DNA of 21,581 bases, taken from NCBI GenBank assembly GCA_036499545.1, contig DASYDR010000382.1:1-21581 (forward strand), in the 5' to 3' direction. The DNA comes from Plastoroseomonas sp036499545 (GTDB lineage Bacteria; Pseudomonadota; Alphaproteobacteria; Acetobacterales; Acetobacteraceae). A model generated the notes under the pieces. It was not told the origin of the DNA. It saw only the letters and a program-made list of their open reading frames with translations, and made no database searches. The position numbers were made by a program, and so were the translations under genes. Below, in pieces: positions 6,526 to 13,190 of this stretch; the first letter of the stretch is position 1, and each line of letters begins with the position of its first letter.

Positions 6526-7392
6526 CTACAGCTTCACCCCGGACAACGCCGACAGGTCGGATCCGGCGAAATCGGTGGAGCGGGTTACCGCGTCCCAGTC
6601 ACGCGCATCCTGCTGGCGCTGCGCCTCCGACAGTTCGAAGACATGCCGGGCATCGCTGCCCAGCAGCAGGTGCGCCGGCAGGCTGTCGCGGGTGGCGAGG
6701 TCGAGGATCACCGCCGCGACCCGCGCCGGGTCGCCGATCTCCTGCCCGACATAGGTGCGCAGCAGGCCGAGGATCGCGCCGACGCTGGGCTCGTAGTCGG
6801 GCAGCACGGCCGGGGCATTGCCGCGGGCGGTGACGCCCCAGTCGGTGCGCATGCCGCCGGGTTCAACCGCGATCACCTTCACGCCGAAGGGCGCGGCTTC
6901 CTTGGCCAGCACTTCGGTGAAGCCACCGACCGCCCATTTCGCGGCCTGGTAGGCGGCCATGCCCGGCGTGCCGGTGCGGCCGCCGACCGAGGAGATGGTG
7001 ATGACGTGGCCGGCGCGCTGCTGGCGCATCACCGGCAGCGCGGCGCGGGTCAGGTTCACGACGCCGAAGAAATTGGTCTCGATCTGGGCGCGGAAATCCT
7101 CGGCGCCGGTCTGCTCGAAGGGCGCGGCATGGCCGTAGCCGGCATTGTTGACCAGGACGTCGAGCCGGCCGAAGCGCGCGACCGCGGCATCGACCGCCGC
7201 CTGCGCCGCCGCGGCGTCAGTGACATCGAGCGCGAAGGGCACCATTCGGTCGCCATGTCGCGCCTGCAGATCGGCGAGCCGCGCCGGATCGCGCGCGGTC
7301 GCCAGCACCTGGTGGCCGGCGGCCAGCACCGCCTCGGTGATGGAGCGGCCGAGCCCGCGGGCGCTGCCGGTGATGAGCCAGGTATTGGGCAT
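6526..7392 (-). CDS. Short-chain dehydrogenase/reductase (288 aa)
   Basis: Classical-type SDR oxidoreductase with an NAD(P)-binding Rossmann fold. Seen are the cofactor glycine motif TGSARGLG (8-15), LDV (56), NNAG (82-85), N107, and a catalytic triad of S135, Y148 and K152 (YQAAK). An arginine after the second strand (TARDP) favours NADP(H). The C-terminus is longer than in minimal 250-aa members, as in SDRs similar to oxidoreductase DltE/YbbO. The ATG at 7392 is preceded by AAAGGA. It lies 69 bp downstream of a TetR gene on the same strand, with a TetR-type palindrome in between, so TetR probably controls it. The substrate is unknown. Confidence 0.92.
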   Translation of the reverse strand: MPNTWLITGSARGLGRSITEAVLAAGHQVLATARDPARLADLQARHGDRMVPFALDVTDAAAAQAAVDAAVARFGRLDVLVNNAGYGHAAPFEQTGAEDFRAQIETNFFGVVNLTRAALPVMRQQRAGHVITISSVGGRTGTPGMAAYQAAKWAVGGFTEVLAKEAAPFGVKVIAVEPGGMRTDWGVTARGNAPAVLPDYEPSVGAILGLLRTYVGQEIGDPARVAAVILDLATRDSLPAHLLLGSDARHVFELSEAQRQQDARDWDAVTRSTDFAGSDLSALSGVKL

Positions 7393-7417
7393 GGGTGGTC
7401 CTTTCGGTTGGGTATAT

Positions 7418-7435
7418 TGAGTGCCTACGCACTCA
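7418..7435 (-). promoter_or_regulatory. Putative TetR operator upstream of the SDR gene
   Basis: Perfect inverted repeat TGAGTG-(6)-CACTCA, 26 bp before the SDR start. It shares TGAG/CTCA outer half-sites and 18-bp length with the palindrome in front of the tetR gene (8044-8061). An A/T-rich AATATA lies on its downstream side on the minus strand, but no clear -35 box is present. Confidence 0.6.
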
Positions 7436-7461
7436 TTTATAAGGCAAACCCCTGGCGGGCC

Positions 7462-8040
7462 TCAGGCCGCGATGCCTTTCCAGAGGAGCTCGAAGCCGGC
7501 CCGCTTGCGGGCTTCGTATTCGCCCGGCCGGTCGGCGACATAGTCCAGCGTCATCTCTGCCAGCGCGCCGAAGGCGTGGCGGACGAAGCCCATGTCCTGG
7601 TTCGGCGCGACATGGCCGGCCAGGCCTTGTTCCAGCATCGCCTTGATGTCGCGGAAGCTCACCTCGCTCTGGGATTTGCTGGCGGCGGTGATCCGCTCGG
7701 AGACCTTGAGCTGCTTCAGCGCCCGGCGGCGCACCGGATCCGCCGCGCCCCAATCCAGGAAGCGGTCCCACAGGTGGCGCATCCGGTCCCGCGCGGAGCC
7801 GGCCCAGGGATAGTCATCCAGCATGGCGCCGGCGAGCCCGGCCTCGATCTCGAGGTAGAGCTGGTTCAGCAGCGCGTCCTTGGTGGCGAAATAGGTGAAC
7901 AGCGCGCCTTCGGAAATCCCGGCCGCCCGGGCGATGCGCGCGGTCGGCGCGCCGGTGCCTTCCGCCGCCACCAGGGTGGCGGCGGCGGCCAGGATCGCGT
8001 CGCGCTTTTCTTCGGAAAGGGGGCGGGCCATCATGTCCAT
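7462..8040 (-). CDS. TetR family transcriptional repressor (192 aa)
   Basis: The N-terminal TetR DNA-binding domain is clear: KRDAILAAAATLVAAEGTG, then the helix-turn-helix TARIARAAGISEGALFTYF (residues about 33-51) and KDALLNQLY. The remaining 120 residues are the helical ligand-binding/dimerisation domain, of normal length. Three candidate starts lie close together (8040, 8034, 8031); 8040 gives MDMMARPL and fits a leader of about 15 nt from the promoter seen upstream, while 8031 resembles family relatives (MARPL). A palindromic operator abuts the start, indicating autorepression, and a second precedes the SDR gene. The inducer is unknown; adjacent TetR/SDR pairs often respond to the SDR substrate. 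Confidence 0.92.
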   Translation of the reverse strand: MDMMARPLSEEKRDAILAAAATLVAAEGTGAPTARIARAAGISEGALFTYFATKDALLNQLYLEIEAGLAGAMLDDYPWAGSARDRMRHLWDRFLDWGAADPVRRRALKQLKVSERITAASKSQSEVSFRDIKAMLEQGLAGHVAPNQDMGFVRHAFGALAEMTLDYVADRPGEYEARKRAGFELLWKGIAA

Positions 8041-8043
8041 GAA

Positions 8044-8091
8044 TGAGCAAGTGCTTGCTCACTTATCTGGCGCGCACCGCCCCGGCGTCAA
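8044..8091 (-). promoter_or_regulatory. tetR promoter and autoregulatory operator
   Basis: On the minus strand, TTGACG (8086-8091) and AGATAA (8063-8068) are 17 bp apart. The 18-bp perfect palindrome TGAGCAAG-TG-CTTGCTCA (8044-8061) covers the expected transcription start and ends 3 bp before the ATG at 8040, so a bound repressor would block initiation. Confidence 0.7.
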
Positions 8092-8267
8092 GGGGCCGGG
8101 ATCGGCAATGCGGTCAGCGGCAGCAGCCGGGAATCCGCGATGGCGGCCAGGCGATGCCCGAGCCCGGCGGCATAGGCCGCGTCGGTCGCGAAGCCGAGGA
8201 AGGCCGCCACCGAGCTCTGCCGCACCAGCAGGGCCCGGTCCCAGCGCTCGCCCTCCGGGCCGATCAG
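8088..8267 (-). pseudogene. C-terminal remnant of a DUF1330-like (dimeric alpha-beta barrel) protein
   Basis: Between the DUF2239 stop and the tetR promoter, one minus-strand frame reads a coherent protein tail of about 59 residues: GPFLIGPEGERWDRALLVRQ, SSVAAFLGFATDAAYAAGLG, HRLAAIADSRLLPLTALPIP, ending at a stop at 8088-8090. The 'WDxxxLVRxxSxxAFLxxxxDxxYxxxxxHRxAAxxDSRLL' pattern resembles the end of DUF1330 proteins. No start codon or N-terminal half is visible: upstream the frame runs into the DUF2239 coding sequence. This is therefore a truncated gene tail, or less likely the far end of a frameshifted fusion with DUF2239. Its stop codon lies within the tetR -35 region. Confidence 0.5.
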
Positions 8268-8854
8268 GAAGGGGCCGCCGGATCTCCCGCCCAGGCCAGC
8301 GCCAGCGCATGCGCCCGGATGTCGGGCGGCCAGCCGGCGGCCTCCGCGGCGAAGCGGGCACGGTCATCGGCGAACAGGGCGCGGGCGGCTTCCTCGAAGC
8401 CCGGAAGGTCGCCCGCCATGGCCGAAAGGAAGCGATAGGCGGCGTCGCGGGCGGCGCGGGCGCGGCTCTGCCCGGCATCGGCGCGCATCGCCTCCTCCAC
8501 CAGCCGCCGCAGCGCGTGGGAAGCGCCGCCGCGCTGCAGCGCCAGCCAGTCCCAATGCCGCGGCAGCAGCGTCACCTCCCGCGCCACCACGCCGAGCCGG
8601 GGGCGGCCGCGGCCGCGCGGCGCGGCGGGCTCGGCCAGGCCGGCATGGCGCGCCGCGACCTCGGCCGGGGTGCCGCGCAGGTCGAGATCGATGACGGCGC
8701 CGGTCACGTCGTCGAAGACCAGCAGCGGACCGGGCGGGTCGGCGGCGAGCGCCGCCCGCACGGCCAGCGCCACCGCCGCGAGCGGTCCCCGCGCGATGCG
8801 GCGGGGCCCGTCGAAGGCGGTGCAAGGGCGGGGATCGGGAAGGGGATCGGACAT
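8264..8854 (-). CDS. DUF2239 family protein (196 aa)
   Basis: Good match to DUF2239: CTAFDGPRRIARGPLAAVAL near the start, LLVFDDVTGAVIDLDLRG (44-61), then the hallmark RGRPRLGVVAREVTLLPRHW (82-101) followed by DWL and GGASHALRRLVEEA (109-122). The lysine/arginine-rich RGRGRP resembles an AT-hook-like element and could contact nucleic acid, but this is inference. The family has no established function that I know of. The length is normal. No ribosome binding site precedes the ATG at 8854; instead a -10 box ends 6-7 nt upstream, so the mRNA is probably leaderless. It is divergent from a GIY-YIG gene through overlapping promoters. Confidence 0.9.
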   Translation of the reverse strand: MSDPLPDPRPCTAFDGPRRIARGPLAAVALAVRAALAADPPGPLLVFDDVTGAVIDLDLRGTPAEVAARHAGLAEPAAPRGRGRPRLGVVAREVTLLPRHWDWLALQRGGASHALRRLVEEAMRADAGQSRARAARDAAYRFLSAMAGDLPGFEEAARALFADDRARFAAEAAGWPPDIRAHALALAWAGDPAAPS

Positions 8855-8860
8855 CAGCGC

Positions 8861-8909
8861 GAATTACCCGGGTAAAAACCTTGCGTCAATATCGCCCGGG
8901 TGATATTGC
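8861..8909. promoter_or_regulatory. Divergent face-to-face promoters with two CCCGGG-centred palindromes
   Basis: Minus-strand promoter for DUF2239: TTGACG (8884-8889), 17 bp, TAATTC (8861-8866). Plus-strand promoter for the GIY-YIG gene: TTGCGT (8881-8886), 17 bp, TATTGC (8904-8909). Palindrome 1 is TTACCCGGGTAA (8864-8875), on the minus -10 box. Palindrome 2 is a 22-bp inverted repeat (8887-8908) with CAATATC/GATATTG arms around CCCGGG and one mismatched pair; it covers the plus spacer and touches the minus -35 box. One regulator could control both genes. I do not recognise the motif. Confidence 0.65.
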
Positions 8910-8939
8910 GCCGGCCTTCAGGCAAGCGAGGGCAGGGCG

Positions 8940-9275
8940 ATGGATGGCGCGGCGCGCAAGGCGGCGGTGGCGGCCTATCGGGAGCGGAAGGTGGCGTCGG
9001 GCATCTATGCGGTGCGCTGCCGGCCGACCGGGCAATGCTGGGTCGGGCGCGCGCCGGATCTCGGCACCATCGGCAACCGGATCTGGTTCACGCTGCGCCA
9101 CGGCGCCTTCCCGTACCGGAGCCTGCAGGCGGCCTGGAACACCCATCCCGCCGAGGCCTTCACGCTGGAGGAGCTGGAGCGGCTGGATGCGGACGCGCTG
9201 GCCTATGGCGCCGACCGCGCCCTGAAGGCGCGGCAGGCGCATTGGTGCGCGGCGCTGGGGGCGGAGCCTGTTTGA
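8940..9275 (+). CDS. GIY-YIG nuclease family protein (111 aa)
   Basis: Small single-domain GIY-YIG protein. GIYAVRC at 21-27 is the GIY strand and QCWVGRAPDLGTIGNRIWF (32-50) carries a WVG variant of YIG with the conserved arginine and asparagine. The C-terminal half contains SLQAAWNTH and EAFTLEELERLD (73-84) with acidic residues that could supply the metal ligand. This short type, with N-terminal ARKAAVAAYRERK, forms its own subgroup and I recall it beside DUF2239 genes in other alphaproteobacteria. The ATG at 8940 follows GGCAGGG. It is divergent from DUF2239. Nuclease activity is plausible but untested. Confidence 0.88.
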   Translation: MDGAARKAAVAAYRERKVASGIYAVRCRPTGQCWVGRAPDLGTIGNRIWFTLRHGAFPYRSLQAAWNTHPAEAFTLEELERLDADALAYGADRALKARQAHWCAALGAEPV

Positions 9276-9290
9276 CCCGGCTCAGCCGGG
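9276..9290. terminator. Compact bidirectional hairpin between convergent genes
   Basis: CCCGGC-TCA-GCCGGG begins immediately after the GIY-YIG stop. Its three-base loop is the TGA stop codon (minus strand) of the SnoaL-like gene. It has a 6-bp all-GC stem and no U-tract. Confidence 0.5.
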
Positions 9291-9701
9291 AGGCTGCACA
9301 TGTGGCGAGGAATGGTGGTGCGCGATGCGCCAGGCGCCGTCGCGGCGCGTCACCAGGAAGGTGAAGCGCGCCGGTGCCGGCACCGGCGCGCCGGTCGCCA
9401 TGCGGGTGAAGGTGTAGAAGCCGGCCAGCACCACCGCATCCGCGCCGAGGACGAAGATCCGCGTCTCGGTGATCGCGTTGCGGTTGCCGCTGCCGGGCAG
9501 GTGGGAGAAGTAGCGGCGGATCGCCGCGGTGCCTTCGGAGATCACCGGGCTGGTGGTGCCGAGCAGGACGGCATCCGGCCAATAGGCGGCGGCGATCGCG
9601 TCGACATCGTTGGACGTATAGGCCGCCGACCAGCGCGCGGCGGCAGCCCGCGCATCCTTCTCCGGATCGGCATGCGCCGCGGTTGCAAGCATGGCTGACA
9701 C
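9282..9701 (-). CDS. SgcJ/EcaC-type SnoaL-like (NTF2-fold) protein
   Basis: NTF2/SnoaL-like small protein. Features are ARWSAAYTSNDVDAIAAAYW (first helices), PDAVLLGTTSP, ISEGTAAIRRYFSHLPGSGN, and the C-terminal strands FVLGADAVVLAGFYTF, ARFTFLVTRRDGAWRIAHHH ending in SSPH, the usual DUF4440/SgcJ arrangement. Residues just before the domain (AMLATAAHADPEK) look like the end of a signal peptide with an AHA cleavage site, so export is possible, but the N-terminus is uncertain: GTG 9701 (139 aa), ATG 9692 and ATG 9788 are all in frame and none has a good ribosome binding site. The true signal peptide may have been lost. The ligand or reaction is unknown. It is convergent with the GIY-YIG gene. 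Confidence 0.75.
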   Translation of the reverse strand: MSAMLATAAHADPEKDARAAAARWSAAYTSNDVDAIAAAYWPDAVLLGTTSPVISEGTAAIRRYFSHLPGSGNRNAITETRIFVLGADAVVLAGFYTFTRMATGAPVPAPARFTFLVTRRDGAWRIAHHHSSPHVQPPG

Positions 9702-9804
9702 GGCCGCGGGCCGCCCTTCTGGTGAAATACGATGACCGGCCGCAGTCCTGCGGCAAGCGCCACGCGGGCGCAAGGCGCCGGCCGGCACCGGTCTCCAAAG
9801 GCTT

Positions 9805-10209
9805 TCAGGGCGTGATCAGGCCGACCGTCGGAAAATAGGTCCGGTAGCGCTGCGCATCGCGGGTCAGCAGGCGGACGCCGTCGACCGCGGCATGGGCGCC
9901 GATGAAGAAATCCGCCAGCACCCCCGTCCGCGCGCCGCCAGCCGCCCGGTAGCGCTGGAAGGCCTTTCCGGCCAGGAACAGCGCCGGACGCGGGATCGGC
10001 GCCAGGACGATGCCCGCCTCATCCAGCACGGCGGTCAGCGCCTCGATCGTCGCGAAGCGTACCGAGAGCTCGGCATAGACCACGGCGTTGATGACGAGCG
10101 CGCCGCTCGCCGCGGCGATGTCCAATTGGCGAACGGACCAGTCCGCCCAGGCCGGATCATCGGTGACGAGATCGAGCAGGATATTCGTGTCGATCAGAGT
10201 CGCGCTCAT
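9805..10209 (-). CDS. vapC: VapC-like PIN domain toxin ribonuclease (134 aa)
   Basis: PIN-domain toxin with all four acidic metal-binding positions: D7 (TLIDTNILLD), E47 (VVYAELSV), D100 (GVLADFFIGAHA) and D118 (LLTRDAQRYRTYFP). VapC toxins are Mg2+-dependent ribonucleases that cut tRNA or rRNA. The C-terminal RYRTYFPTVGLITP is typical of this VapC subgroup. Its ATG overlaps the antitoxin stop by four bases (10206-10209), so the two are translationally coupled. Length and active site look intact. Confidence 0.92.
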   Translation of the reverse strand: MSATLIDTNILLDLVTDDPAWADWSVRQLDIAAASGALVINAVVYAELSVRFATIEALTAVLDEAGIVLAPIPRPALFLAGKAFQRYRAAGGARTGVLADFFIGAHAAVDGVRLLTRDAQRYRTYFPTVGLITP

Positions 10210-10439
10210 TCCTCGCCACGCGTCAGCGCCAGGATCTCATCCGTGCTGAGGCCCGGGCCCGCCCGGCCGCGCAGCACCTCGAACCGGCTGCGGGGCGGCT
10301 TTCCGCCGACCTTGACCAGGACGACGCGGCCATCGGGCGCGAGTTCGAAGTCGACAGCATTGCCCGGCTGGATTCCCAGCCGGTCGCGGATCGGCTTGGG
10401 GATGGTCACCTGGCCCTTGCTGGTCACGGTGGTCGACAT
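10206..10439 (-). CDS. AbrB/SpoVT-type antitoxin (77 aa)
   Basis: Swapped-hairpin AbrB/MazE-like DNA-binding domain in residues 1-47: TTVTSKGQVTIPKPIRDRLG followed by GNAVDFELAPDGRVVLV. The C-terminal 30 residues (RSRFEVLRGRAG, LSTDEILALTRGEE) are the toxin-wrapping tail seen in antitoxins paired with PIN toxins. The ATG at 10439 is preceded by GGAG at 7 nt. A pair of direct repeats upstream (10450-10478) is the likely operator. It is divergent from the DNA glycosylase gene. Confidence 0.92.
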   Translation of the reverse strand: MSTTVTSKGQVTIPKPIRDRLGIQPGNAVDFELAPDGRVVLVKVGGKPPRSRFEVLRGRAGPGLSTDEILALTRGEE

Positions 10440-10449
10440 GAGGTGCTCC

Positions 10450-10478
10450 GTAATACCATCCTGGAATGCAGTAATACC
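10450..10478 (-). promoter_or_regulatory. Tandem direct repeats upstream of the AbrB-vapC operon
   Basis: GGTATTAC occurs twice on the minus strand (10471-10478 and 10450-10457), 21 bp apart start to start, i.e. two helical turns on the same face. Each TATTAC could also serve as a -10 box. No clear -35 box is visible. It probably binds the antitoxin. Confidence 0.5.
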
Positions 10479-10575
10479 TAGTGCGCTTCGGGCACGGATT
10501 ACAGCCCCTGAGATGCCGGCTGGAGCCCAGGCCCCCGCGCATGCGACCATCCGCTTTCCGGAATGGGGGGATTTC

Positions 10576-11118
10576 ATGCCGCATCGCTGTGCCTGGGCCG
10601 GTGAGGACGCGCAGATGCGCGATTACCACGACACGGAATGGGGCGTGCCGCAGCGCGATGGCCGCATGCTGTGGGAGATGCTGATGCTGGAGGGATTCCA
10701 GGCCGGCCTCGCCTGGATCACCGTGCTGCGCAAGCGCGACGCCTTCCGCAAGGCCTTCGCCGGCTTCGACCCGGCCCAGGTCGCGCGGTTCGGGGAAGCC
10801 GAGATCCAGCGCCTGATGGGCGATCCCGGCATCATCCGCGCCCGCGCCAAGATCGAGGCGACGATCAAGGGCGCGCAGATCTATTGCGCGATGGAAGCCC
10901 GGGGCGAAGGCTTCGCCGATTTCTGCTGGTCCTTCACCGGCGGCAAGGTGCTGCGCGGCGATGGCGTCACCCGGCTCGCCACCACGCCGCTGTCCGAGGC
11001 GATCTCGAAGGAGATGAAGCGGCGCGGCTTCAAATTCGTCGGCCCGACCATCGTCTATGCCTGGATGCAGGCGGTCGGCATCGTCAACGACCACGACGCG
11101 GATTGTTTCCGGCGCTAA
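10576..11118 (+). CDS. tag: DNA-3-methyladenine glycosylase I (180 aa)
   Basis: Base excision repair enzyme removing 3-methyladenine from alkylated DNA. The signature N-terminus RCAWAGEDAQMRDYHDTEWG is present, as is the helix-hairpin-helix region LMLEGFQAGLAWITVLRKRD with E39, the residue expected in the active site. The zinc-binding set typical of Tag is complete: C5, H18, H173 and C177. KFVGPTIVYAWMQAVGIVND (153-172) is the conserved C-terminal block. The length is normal. The ATG at 10576 follows a GGGGGGA stretch. It is divergent from the toxin-antitoxin operon; no SOS- or Ada-type box was recognised. Confidence 0.96.
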   Translation: MPHRCAWAGEDAQMRDYHDTEWGVPQRDGRMLWEMLMLEGFQAGLAWITVLRKRDAFRKAFAGFDPAQVARFGEAEIQRLMGDPGIIRARAKIEATIKGAQIYCAMEARGEGFADFCWSFTGGKVLRGDGVTRLATTPLSEAISKEMKRRGFKFVGPTIVYAWMQAVGIVNDHDADCFRR

Positions 11119-11223
11119 CAGCCCGTTGTGGAATTCCCGCCTAGCCTGCAGCATGACCACGAGAGCCGCGTGGCGCCCGGCGGGCTCGGCAAAGCCGCCA
11201 CGGGCCCAGCGGAACCCCGGCTG

Positions 11224-13173
11224 ATGACAGTCCCGCCTGCCCCGGAGCCTGCCGATGACGGCGCGGCGGCGCCAGCCGCCCGGCGCCGGTCGTGGCGGCT
11301 CGGCCGGCTGCCGGCGATCTGCCTGGTCATCGCGGCGGCCTTCGGCGGGGGAACCGCCTGGGACCTGCTCGGCAGCCGCCAGCGGAACTGGCAGGCGGCG
11401 GCGGAATCCGCGCGCTATCTCAGCCTGCTGGTCAGCCTGGAGATCGGCCAGTCGGTCGAACAGCTCGACCAGGCGCTGCGGCTTGCCGCCGCGCGGCTCG
11501 CCACCGCGCCGACGCCGCCGGTGCCGCGGCGGGCCTTCCTGTTCGGCGGCGCCGCGGCCCAGGCGGATCTCCGCCTGGTCTTCCTGGTCGATGCCGGGGG
11601 CAGCGTCACCCTGGCCTCGCGCGCCGATGCCGCCCTGCCGCCGGGCCAGGCGGAGATGGAGTATGTCCGCGTGCATCGCGACCGCTCCTGGGGCGGGCTG
11701 TTCATCAGCCGGCCGTTCGCCGGGCCTGACGGGCAGGAGGTGCTGGCGTTCAGCCGCCGCCTGGCGGATGCCGATGACGGCTTCGCGGGCGTGGTCGTCG
11801 CCCTGCTCGATACCGGCGCCATCCGGCGGCGTTTCGCGGCGCATCTGCGCAGCGTGGAGAGCGGCTTCGCCCTCGGCCTCTACCGCGGCGATGGCGTCCG
11901 CCTGGCCGGCGCCGCCGCGCCGGGGGCCGCGCAGCCGCCCGGCGAGAACATGGACGAGATCATCCGCCAGGCGGCCTGGCGGCCGGATGACGTCCTCACC
12001 CTGCATGCACCGGCGGAAGGCCCGCTGCTCGGGGCCTTCGCCCAGGTCGTCGGCCGGCCGCTGCTGGTCAGCGTCACGCGCGATGCCGCCGATATCGACG
12101 CGGGCTGGCGGCTCCACGCCATCATCCGCGGCCTGATGACGGTGGGGCTGCTCATCGCGTTGCTCGCCCCCATCCTGCTGCTGCAGCGGGAGGTGGTCCG
12201 GCGCCGCGCCGCCGAGCTGGCCGCGCGCCGCAACAGCGACGAGTTCCGCCTGCTGACCGAGAACAGCGGCGACATGGTCTCGCGCATCGGCCCCGACCGC
12301 CGCCGCCGCTACATTTCCTCCGCCTGCCGCCGGATCCTGGGCTATGCGCCATCCGAGCTGATCGGCAATGCGCCGAGCAGCGCCACCCATCCGGATGACC
12401 GGCAGCCGATGCTCGATGCCGTCGCCCCGGTCTATGCGGGGGAGGTGGAGACGGCGACCACGGCCTATCGCATCCGCCACCGGGACGGGCGCTGGATCTG
12501 GCTCGAGGCTACCGTGCGATCGGTGCGGGATCCGGTGACCGGGCTGCCCGACGGCATCGTCGCCATCGCCCGCGACATTACCGAGCGCAAGCGGCTCGAG
12601 GCGGAACTCGCCAAGGTCGCCACCGAGGATCCCCTGACCGGCCTGGCCAATCGCCGCGCCTTCGATGCGGGGTTCGGACGCGAATGGCATCGCTGCGCCG
12701 GGTTGCGGCTGCCGATGGCGGTGCTGCTGATCGATGTCGACCAGTTCAAGCTGTTCAACGACCGCTACGGGCATCCCGAGGGCGATGCCTGCCTGCGCCG
12801 CGTCGCGGCCGTGATCGGCGGCGCGGCCGCCCATCCCGTGGACCTGGCCGCGCGCTATGGCGGGGAGGAGTTCATCCTGCTCCTGCCCGGATCGCCGCTG
12901 CCGGAGGCCATGCGGCGGGCGGAAACGATCCGCGCCGCCGTGGAAGCCCTGGCCATTCCCCATGCAGCGGCCGGCGCCGGGCGCCGGGTGGTGACCGTGA
13001 GCATCGGCCTCGCCGCCGCCATCCCGGACGTGGATGCGGGGGAGACGGTGGCGGAGGCGCTGGTGCAGCGGGCGGATCGCGGCCTGTACGAAGCCAAGCA
13101 CCAGGGCCGCAACCGCGTCGTCGCCGCCAGATCCCTGGATGCCGTCACCGAGCCCGCCATCCAGGCCGGGTGA
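11224..13173 (+). CDS. Membrane-bound PAS-GGDEF diguanylate cyclase (about 649 aa)
   Basis: Makes cyclic di-GMP from two GTP. The order is: cytoplasmic N-terminus, membrane span (about 27-48), a periplasmic sensor domain of about 245 residues (roughly 50-295, Cache-like by position and length), a second span (about 300-320), a short linker, a PAS domain (about 336-457, with HRDGRWIWLEATVRSV and DITERKRLEAEL at its end) and a GGDEF domain (about 465-635). Catalytic elements are present: LLIDVDQFKLFNDRYGH and RYGGEEF (544-550). The I-site, normally RxxD five residues ahead, reads HPVD (537-540), so product inhibition may be lost. The ATG at 11224 was chosen because the span follows closely; an in-frame GTG at 11128 is the alternative. 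No EAL domain. Confidence 0.92.
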   Translation: MTVPPAPEPADDGAAAPAARRRSWRLGRLPAICLVIAAAFGGGTAWDLLGSRQRNWQAAAESARYLSLLVSLEIGQSVEQLDQALRLAAARLATAPTPPVPRRAFLFGGAAAQADLRLVFLVDAGGSVTLASRADAALPPGQAEMEYVRVHRDRSWGGLFISRPFAGPDGQEVLAFSRRLADADDGFAGVVVALLDTGAIRRRFAAHLRSVESGFALGLYRGDGVRLAGAAAPGAAQPPGENMDEIIRQAAWRPDDVLTLHAPAEGPLLGAFAQVVGRPLLVSVTRDAADIDAGWRLHAIIRGLMTVGLLIALLAPILLLQREVVRRRAAELAARRNSDEFRLLTENSGDMVSRIGPDRRRRYISSACRRILGYAPSELIGNAPSSATHPDDRQPMLDAVAPVYAGEVETATTAYRIRHRDGRWIWLEATVRSVRDPVTGLPDGIVAIARDITERKRLEAELAKVATEDPLTGLANRRAFDAGFGREWHRCAGLRLPMAVLLIDVDQFKLFNDRYGHPEGDACLRRVAAVIGGAAAHPVDLAARYGGEEFILLLPGSPLPEAMRRAETIRAAVEALAIPHAAAGAGRRVVTVSIGLAAAIPDVDAGETVAEALVQRADRGLYEAKHQGRNRVVAARSLDAVTEPAIQAG

Positions 13174-13174
13174 C

Positions 13175-13190
13175 CGGGCGCTACCGCCCG
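13175..13190. terminator. Bidirectional hairpin between convergent genes
   Basis: CGGGCG-CTAC-CGCCCG: a 6-bp all-GC stem and 4-nt loop two bases after the diguanylate cyclase stop. The loop contains the minus-strand TAG stop (13181-13183) of the RraA-like gene. There is no U-tract. Confidence 0.5.

Noticed and set aside
10237..13101. A 954-codon minus-strand frame
   Set aside because: Antisense shadow across the tag and diguanylate cyclase genes, both with clear family motifs on the plus strand.
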